From the NCBI GenBank assembly GCA_947167715.1, contig CAMVJD010000021.1, forward strand, positions 1 through 47,137: a stretch of DNA of 47,137 bases. The letters are read 5' to 3'. The stretch's first letter is position 1, and each line of letters opens with the position of its first letter. Below are positions 42,277 through 47,137 of this stretch, piece after piece. The notes below the pieces were generated by a model. It was not told the DNA's origin, did not search any database, and was given only the letters and a program-made list of their open reading frames with translations. The stretch is from an uncultured Eubacteriaceae bacterium. GTDB lineage: Bacteria; Bacillota; Clostridia; Lachnospirales; CAG-274. The position numbers and the translations under genes are program-made.

Positions 42277-43155
42277 ATGCAGCAACTTTGCGAACAGCTG
42301 CTCAACGGTCTTAACCTGGGCAGTGTCTACGCTCTTATTGCACTTGGCTATACTATGGTTTACGGTATTGCCAAAATGCTTAACTTTGCCCACGGCGATA
42401 TTATTATGGTGGGCGCCTATACCCTGCTGTTATCCGGTTCAAGATTCGGGCTGCCCTGGTGGGCATCGGTGCTTTTGTGTACCGTTATCTGCTGTGTACT
42501 CGGTGTCAGCATAGAAAAAATAGCTTATAAGCCGCTGCGCAGCTCTTCGCCGCTTACCGTGCTTATTACGGCCATAGGCGTAAGTTATTTTCTTCAAAGC
42601 TCCGCGCTTTTGATATTCGGCTCAAACAAACAAAAGGTCGATTCTCTTATCAAAATAAAGGGCTTCACATTCTACGGCATAAATATTTCGGGTGAATCCA
42701 TTGTGACATTAAGCGTTACTATCATAATAATGATACTTCTTACCCTTTTTATCAAAAAGACAAAAATGGGCAAGGCCATGCTTGCCGTTTCGGAAGACAA
42801 GGGTGCCGCCCAGCTTATGGGTGTAAACGTAAACTCCACTATTTCGGCAACATTTGCAATAGGTTCGTCCCTTGCGGCGGTCGCAGGCATACTTTATATG
42901 TCATCCTACGGCTTTGTAGGCCCCTATACGGGTTCTCTCCCGGGCATCAAGGCATTTGTTGCGGCTGTTCTCGGCGGCATCGGCTCCATCCCCGGTGCTA
43001 TGCTCGGCGGCATTTTGCTTGGAATAATCGAGAGTATGGCAAAAACATATATCAGCACCGACCTTGCCGATGCAATAGTTTTTGGCATACTTATTGTAGT
43101 TTTGCTTTTCCGTCCCACGGGTCTTTTGGGCAAAAAGCGTATGGAAAAAGTATAA
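42277..43155 (+). CDS. livH: Branched-chain amino acid ABC transporter permease LivH
   Basis: A 292-aa permease with about eight hydrophobic segments. It has the family start (LLNGLNLGSVYALIALGYTM) and YGIAKMLNFAHGDIIMVGAY. Near the C-terminus is the ATPase-coupling loop GIKAFVAAVLGGIGSIPGAM. With LivM it forms the membrane pore of a Leu/Ile/Val importer. AAAGGAGG precedes the ATG. It is the first gene of livHMGF; no binding protein gene precedes it. Confidence 0.95.
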   Translation: MQQLCEQLLNGLNLGSVYALIALGYTMVYGIAKMLNFAHGDIIMVGAYTLLLSGSRFGLPWWASVLLCTVICCVLGVSIEKIAYKPLRSSSPLTVLITAIGVSYFLQSSALLIFGSNKQKVDSLIKIKGFTFYGINISGESIVTLSVTIIIMILLTLFIKKTKMGKAMLAVSEDKGAAQLMGVNVNSTISATFAIGSSLAAVAGILYMSSYGFVGPYTGSLPGIKAFVAAVLGGIGSIPGAMLGGILLGIIESMAKTYISTDLADAIVFGILIVVLLFRPTGLLGKKRMEKV

Positions 43156-43168
43156 GGAGCATGGAAAA

Positions 43169-44191
43169 ATGGCAAAAAAACAAATGACAGGCAGCGAAAA
43201 GCTGATACTTGCGCAAACCCAATTAAAAGCTAATTTAAAAAAGCGAAAAAAGACGGTATTTGCAGTTATACTCGGTATAGCGGCGTTTATTATATGTAAT
43301 GTGCTTATAAGCACGGGCGCACTCGGACGCCAGGGTTCGGGTCTTCTTGTGCCTATTTGCATCAATATTATGCTTGCGGTAAGCCTTAACCTTATAGTAG
43401 GCTTTCTTGGTGAGCTTAGCCTTGGACATGCGGGCTTTATGTCCGTCGGCGCCTATGCGGGCTGTCTTTTCACCATACACGCAAATCTGCCCACAATTAT
43501 AGAGTTTCCGCTTGCACTTATAATAGGCGGCCTTACAGCAGCGGTTTTCGGTGTTATCATCGGTCTTCCCGCGCTTCGTCTTAACGGCGACTACCTTGCA
43601 ATAGTAACCCTTGCCTTTGGCGAGATAATCCGCTCCATTATAAATTCGCTTGATTTTACGGGCGGTGCAGGCGGCCTTAAGGGCATAAACAAATTTTCAA
43701 ATTTCTCGGTTGCATACATTGCGGCAATGATAACCATTGTTGTTATAGTCAACCTTGTAAATTCGCGCCACGGCAGGGCTATAACCGCAATACGCGACAA
43801 TATAATCTCCGCCGAGGCAACAGGTATAAACGTAGTGTTCTACAAGCTTTTATCCTTTGTAATAGCCGCATTTTTTGCGGGTGCGGCAGGTGTGCTTTAC
43901 GGTCATCACCTTGCAATTTTAAAGCCGGGCACCTTTGATTTCAACAAATCCATTGAGATACTGGTAATTGTGGTACTTGGCGGCATGGGCTCTATCCCCG
44001 GCAGCATAATAGCGGCAATAGTTATCACGCTTCTGCCCGAGGTGCTGCGCGACCTTTCGGACTACAGGATGCTTATTTACTCGATAGCACTTATCGTAAT
44101 GATGCTTTCAAGCTCGTCAACGCATTTGGCGGAGCTTCGTATGAAGATAAGAAAAAAGCTTGGTCTTTCCGGCAGAAAGGGGGTAGCTTAA
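43169..44191 (+). CDS. livM: Branched-chain amino acid ABC transporter permease LivM
   Basis: A 340-aa permease with about nine hydrophobic segments. A basic cytoplasmic N-terminal extension (about 1-28) is followed by SLNLIVGFLGELSLGHAGFM, the signature of this permease group. The coupling loop IEILVIVVLGGMGSIPGSI is near the C-terminus. It is 13 nt after livH, and its stop directly precedes the livG ATG. Confidence 0.95.
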   Translation: MAKKQMTGSEKLILAQTQLKANLKKRKKTVFAVILGIAAFIICNVLISTGALGRQGSGLLVPICINIMLAVSLNLIVGFLGELSLGHAGFMSVGAYAGCLFTIHANLPTIIEFPLALIIGGLTAAVFGVIIGLPALRLNGDYLAIVTLAFGEIIRSIINSLDFTGGAGGLKGINKFSNFSVAYIAAMITIVVIVNLVNSRHGRAITAIRDNIISAEATGINVVFYKLLSFVIAAFFAGAAGVLYGHHLAILKPGTFDFNKSIEILVIVVLGGMGSIPGSIIAAIVITLLPEVLRDLSDYRMLIYSIALIVMMLSSSSTHLAELRMKIRKKLGLSGRKGVA

Positions 44192-44950
44192 ATGCCTCTT
44201 TTACAGGTTAAAAATTTAGGTATCAATTTCGGCGGTCTTAAGGCCGTTGACGATTTCAGCGTTAACATTGAAAAGGGTATGCTTTACGGACTTATCGGCC
44301 CCAACGGCGCAGGCAAGACAACAGTATTTAACCTGCTTACGGGCGTTTATAAGCCGTCTACCGGTACCTTTCGTCTTGACGGCCAGATCTTAAACGGCAA
44401 AAGCCCTATCGAGATAAACCGTATGGGTATTGCCCGTACATTTCAGAATATCAGGCTGTTTTCACATATGTCGGTCATGGATAACGTAAAGGTGGGTCTG
44501 CACAATCATCAGACATATAACGTATTTGACGGCATTTTTCGCACACCCAAATATTACCGCGAGGAAAAAGCCATGAACGAGGAGGCTGTAGAGCTTTTAA
44601 AGGTTTTTGACCTTGAAAAGGAAAAGGACAACCGCGCCTACAACCTGCCTTACGGCAAACAGCGCAAGCTGGAGATAGCCCGTGCGCTTGCCACCAAGCC
44701 CAAGCTTTTGCTTTTGGACGAGCCCGCGGCCGGCATGAACCCCAACGAAACAGAAGAGCTTATGAGCACCATACGTTTTGTGCGCGATAATTTTGATATG
44801 ACTATCCTGCTTATAGAACACGATATGCGTCTTGTCGGCGGCATCTGTGAGGAAGTCACGGTGCTAAACTTCGGCACCGAGCTTGCCAAGGGCAAAACAA
44901 GCGAGGTACTTAACGATCCGCGCGTAATAACCGCATATTTGGGCGAGTAA
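44192..44950 (+). CDS. livG: Branched-chain amino acid ABC transporter ATP-binding protein LivG
   Basis: A 252-aa ABC ATPase: Walker A GPNGAGKTT (about 36-44), signature region LPYGKQRKLEIARAL (about 148-162) and Walker B LLLLDEPAAGMNPNE. The LivG-specific insert (HNHQTYNVFDGIFRTPKYY) and the C-terminal ITAYLGE are present. It starts immediately at the livM stop. Confidence 0.96.
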   Translation: MPLLQVKNLGINFGGLKAVDDFSVNIEKGMLYGLIGPNGAGKTTVFNLLTGVYKPSTGTFRLDGQILNGKSPIEINRMGIARTFQNIRLFSHMSVMDNVKVGLHNHQTYNVFDGIFRTPKYYREEKAMNEEAVELLKVFDLEKEKDNRAYNLPYGKQRKLEIARALATKPKLLLLDEPAAGMNPNETEELMSTIRFVRDNFDMTILLIEHDMRLVGGICEEVTVLNFGTELAKGKTSEVLNDPRVITAYLGE

Positions 44951-44962
44951 GGGGGTACAGAA

Positions 44963-45667
44963 ATGCTTACTGTTGAAAATTTACAGGTATACTACGGTAT
45001 GATAAATGCCATAAAAGGGGTTTCTTTCCGCGTTGAACAGGGCGAGGTAATTGCCCTTATCGGTGCAAACGGTGCCGGCAAGACCACCATTTTGCACACC
45101 ATTACGGGGCTTGTTCCCGCAAAGAGCGGAAGTATAACCTTTAAGGGCGTAAATCTTTTAAAAACGCCCGCTCACAAAATTGTGGGCATGGGTATGGCAC
45201 ACGTTCCCGAGGGCAGACGAATTTTTCAGGAGCTTACGGTGTATGAAAACCTTATGCTCGGCGCCTACACCCGAAAGGACAAAAAGGAGATAGCCGACAG
45301 TCTTAATAAAATATATAAGCGCTTCCCCAGGCTTGAGGAACGTAAAACACAGATAGCCGGCACGCTTTCGGGCGGTGAGCAGCAGATGCTTGCCATGGGC
45401 CGCGCGCTTATGTCAAAGCCCTCCATCATTTTAATGGACGAGCCGTCTATGGGTCTTTCGCCGCTTTATGTAAACGAAATATTTGATATTATACGCGAGA
45501 TAAGCCAAAGCGGCACCACCATACTTTTGGTTGAGCAAAATGCAAAAAAAGCCCTTTCGATAGCCGACAGAGCCTATGTGCTTGAAACAGGCAAGATAGT
45601 GCTTGACGGCGATGCCAAGGAGCTTATGAATGACGATAAGGTAAAGAAGGCTTATTTGGGAGAATAA
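44963..45667 (+). CDS. livF: Branched-chain amino acid ABC transporter ATP-binding protein LivF
   Basis: A 234-aa ABC ATPase: Walker A GANGAGKTT (about 34-42), GMAHVPEGRRIFQELTV (LivF type), signature LSGGEQQMLAMGRAL and Walker B IILMDEPSMGLSPLY. It ends in KKAYLGE. It lies 12 nt after livG, with a 3-nt gap to the next unknown gene. Confidence 0.96.
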   Translation: MLTVENLQVYYGMINAIKGVSFRVEQGEVIALIGANGAGKTTILHTITGLVPAKSGSITFKGVNLLKTPAHKIVGMGMAHVPEGRRIFQELTVYENLMLGAYTRKDKKEIADSLNKIYKRFPRLEERKTQIAGTLSGGEQQMLAMGRALMSKPSIILMDEPSMGLSPLYVNEIFDIIREISQSGTTILLVEQNAKKALSIADRAYVLETGKIVLDGDAKELMNDDKVKKAYLGE

Positions 45668-45670
45668 GAA

Positions 45671-46594
45671 ATGGGATTGCTTGATTTTCTTAAAAAAGAC
45701 AAACATACTGATTGGACACTTATGTCCCTTAATGATGCGGCCGCGTATCACAAGGGCTTTACCACACAGCAGCTGCGTGAGGCGATCATAAATATAGATA
45801 TAGAAAAAACGCTGTTTCTCTGCCCCGCCGTCAAGCCGGAATACGGCTGTGTTATGCTTGAATATCATAAAAACGACACAACAAAAAAGCTTTGCTTTAA
45901 GGCATCATTTGAGGATAAGGACGGATACAGCAGCTATGTAAGTGAAAATGTCCCGCCCGAGGAGGCCTTTCGTATAATGTCGGCGTATATCGAGCATAAT
46001 ATGGAGCCCGATATTGTCGGCTGGAGGCTTGAAAAGCACATTAAAAATATGGAGCCTGCGACCTTTATACAGTTTGTAACAATGTTTACCGGCGATAAGG
46101 ATATACTGGCGCGTATGGAGGAATGCTCCGCCGCGCCGCTTAATTACCTTAAGGCTCACAAGGAAATAATCCCTCCCGATAATATAAACGAAAATTATAT
46201 CGAGGACACCTATAAACGCATTTTAACCGAGGGCCCGACCAAGGCCAATAAGGAGTTTATTCTGCTTAACGCCTTTGCCTGCGAAATGTACAACGCAGGG
46301 CTTATGACAAGGACCTCCGACGGCCCCGAGCTTGAAGAATTTGCCGCCGCCATAGAGCCCTTTGCAATTAAAAATAATCTGCACTTTGATAGGGCCTGGT
46401 TCGACACGGACGGCTACGGGGCGGATTGGTGTACCGCGCTTGAGGAAAAATGGCACTACGACGGCTATGTTATTATCGGTCCAAACACCTACTCGTCCGT
46501 ATATTACTACTATATATGTACATACGAAGAAAAAGAAGAAATTATGCTTATGGCCAAAAGAGCCGGAGTTGACATAATTACTTACGAGCAATAA
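45671..46594 (+). CDS. Unknown 307-aa cytoplasmic protein co-transcribed with livF
   Basis: Not recognised as a family. The protein is soluble, mixed alpha/beta, acidic and rich in aromatic residues in the last third (WHYDGYVIIG, YYYYICTYEEKEE). It starts MGLLDFLKKDK, a short amphipathic helix often seen in small bacterial cytosolic proteins. It lies 3 nt after livF and ends at a bidirectional terminator, so it is read from the liv promoter. Nothing shows that it acts with the transporter. Confidence 0.65.
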   Translation: MGLLDFLKKDKHTDWTLMSLNDAAAYHKGFTTQQLREAIINIDIEKTLFLCPAVKPEYGCVMLEYHKNDTTKKLCFKASFEDKDGYSSYVSENVPPEEAFRIMSAYIEHNMEPDIVGWRLEKHIKNMEPATFIQFVTMFTGDKDILARMEECSAAPLNYLKAHKEIIPPDNINENYIEDTYKRILTEGPTKANKEFILLNAFACEMYNAGLMTRTSDGPELEEFAAAIEPFAIKNNLHFDRAWFDTDGYGADWCTALEEKWHYDGYVIIGPNTYSSVYYYYICTYEEKEEIMLMAKRAGVDIITYEQ

Positions 46595-46647
46595 AATATC
46601 CCCCGGTCGGGCAGCTTTTAATAAAGATGCCATACCGGGGGATATTT
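46594..46647. terminator. Bidirectional terminator after the liv operon
   Basis: A perfect 14-bp inverted repeat (46594-46607 with 46634-46647, core AAATATCCCCCGGT) with a GGCA/TGCC stem in the loop. It overlaps the end of the 307-aa gene and faces the minus-strand relic at 46650. Confidence 0.9.
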
Positions 46648-46649
46648 AA

Positions 46650-47077
46650 CTATTCGGTATAATAATGCGGCTCGCTCATTTTTGAAAATTCGCCGTCAAA
46701 ATTATCTGCTCCGTCCCCGAGACCCTTTACGCGGAAGGTATATTCCGCCGACGGGTCCTTTGACAAAATATCCGAAAGTTCAACAGCCGCCCTTTCCGAG
46801 CGGTAATATTCACCCTCGGGCAAGGCCTTTGCGACATATTCAAGGCTCTTAAAAAGCTCGCCGTTTTTATAAAGCTCAACAATATAATAACAGTCCCTGC
46901 TTATATCACGGGCATTTGACATATACCACCACGCCGTATTTGGCTGTCTCCACCGTGGCTGACAGGCGTTTACATACGTTTTTTTTCCGCATCAAGCACA
47001 AAATTCTCGTCCAGCGTTTTCTGCATTGCATCCGAGGCATCCGATGCGGTTATAGCTCCGTCCGTATCAAGGTCTAC
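46650..47077 (-). pseudogene. Frameshifted relic of a dockerin plus FN3-like extracellular protein
   Basis: The C-terminal 90 residues (ATG at 46922, CYYIVELYKNGELF, TFRVKGLGDG) look like a fibronectin-III-type module. Reading upstream, that frame stays open to about 46990 (PRWRQPNTAWWYMSNA). Before it, in another frame, lies a dockerin-like loop (DLDTDGAITASDASDAMQKT, about 47013-47072). The two frames would join if the run of eight A residues (minus strand, 46979-46986) had nine. A stop (TGA) and a palindrome break the dockerin at its 5' side near 47080. So it is a decayed gene or carries assembly errors at a contig end. The start lies outside the window. Confidence 0.6.
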
Positions 47078-47137
47078 ATATCGTCAATGATATTCGTATT
47101 CCGCAGAAATAAATTTCTGCTACATAAGCCGAAACGC
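47078..47137. repeat. Palindrome-rich right edge
   Basis: Two hairpins follow each other: ATATC/GATAT (47078-47082, 47089-47093; 6-nt loop) and a perfect 8-bp pair GCAGAAAT/ATTTCTGC (47103-47110, 47113-47120; 2-nt loop). They begin exactly where the dockerin frame is lost. An inserted small palindromic repeat is possible. No gene is visible here. Confidence 0.4.

Noticed and set aside
1..47137. CRISPR arrays, prophage, insertion sequences, tRNA or rRNA genes
   Set aside because: No direct-repeat array, transposase, integrase or phage structural gene and no tRNA- or rRNA-like sequence was recognised while reading both strands.

Overview
The window looks like a chromosomal contig from a low-to-mid GC Gram-positive bacterium of the class Clostridia, probably a gut Ruminococcus/Oscillospiraceae-type organism. 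This rests on classical Firmicutes gene blocks (smc-ftsY, ylxM-ffh-rpsP-khpA, rsmB-rlmN-prpC-prkC-rsgA-rpe-thiN), a FabK-type fatty acid operon, strong GGAGG ribosome binding sites and two dockerin-bearing extracellular proteins. The species assignment is inference; no rRNA or tRNA gene is visible.

Layout. 1-1200: a hairpin-rich left edge, then serine acetyltransferase (cysE). 1201-10932, minus strand: the SRP/chromosome block (smc, ftsY, ylxM, ffh, rpsP, khpA), split between ftsY and ylxM by four accessory genes (two small membrane or secreted proteins, a Fic protein, an SGNH-hydrolase-like protein). 11139-12623: a large unknown protein with a His-rich tail, divergent from smc. 12701-14540, minus: a PurF-like protein whose glutaminase site is destroyed, and a small Cys-rich protein with a GG motif. 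14832-20653, plus: a run of seven genes, namely an ECF sigma factor, a short membrane protein (possible anti-sigma), a DgkA-type kinase, a CarS-like CDP-lipid synthase, a UbiA-like prenyltransferase, a dikinase-like phosphotransferase and a GNAT-like protein. This is the best candidate in the window for an undescribed system, plausibly synthesis or modification of an unusual envelope lipid.

20654-22303: a PAS-degenerate GGDEF-EAL protein under a promoter with a palindrome in its spacer. 22401-30332, minus: the conserved translation/signalling operon (unknown 145-aa protein, rsmB, rlmN, prpC, prkC, rsgA, rpe, thiN). 30478-34449, plus: plsC, an AlaX-type tRNA editing protein and a secreted PL9-like pectate lyase with an internal dockerin. 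34549-42013, minus: a fatty acid synthesis operon (fabH, a DUF6572-like gene, fabK, fabD, fabG, fabF, fabZ, accD, accA) with no acpP, accB or accC. 42277-46594, plus: branched-chain amino acid ABC transporter genes livHMGF without a binding protein, then an unknown 307-aa protein. 46650-47137: a frameshifted relic of a dockerin/FN3-like protein running into a palindrome-rich right edge.

Most intergenic gaps are short. The larger ones carry recognisable sigma-A-type promoters (-35/-10 with 16-18 bp spacers) and several bidirectional terminators, which are listed.
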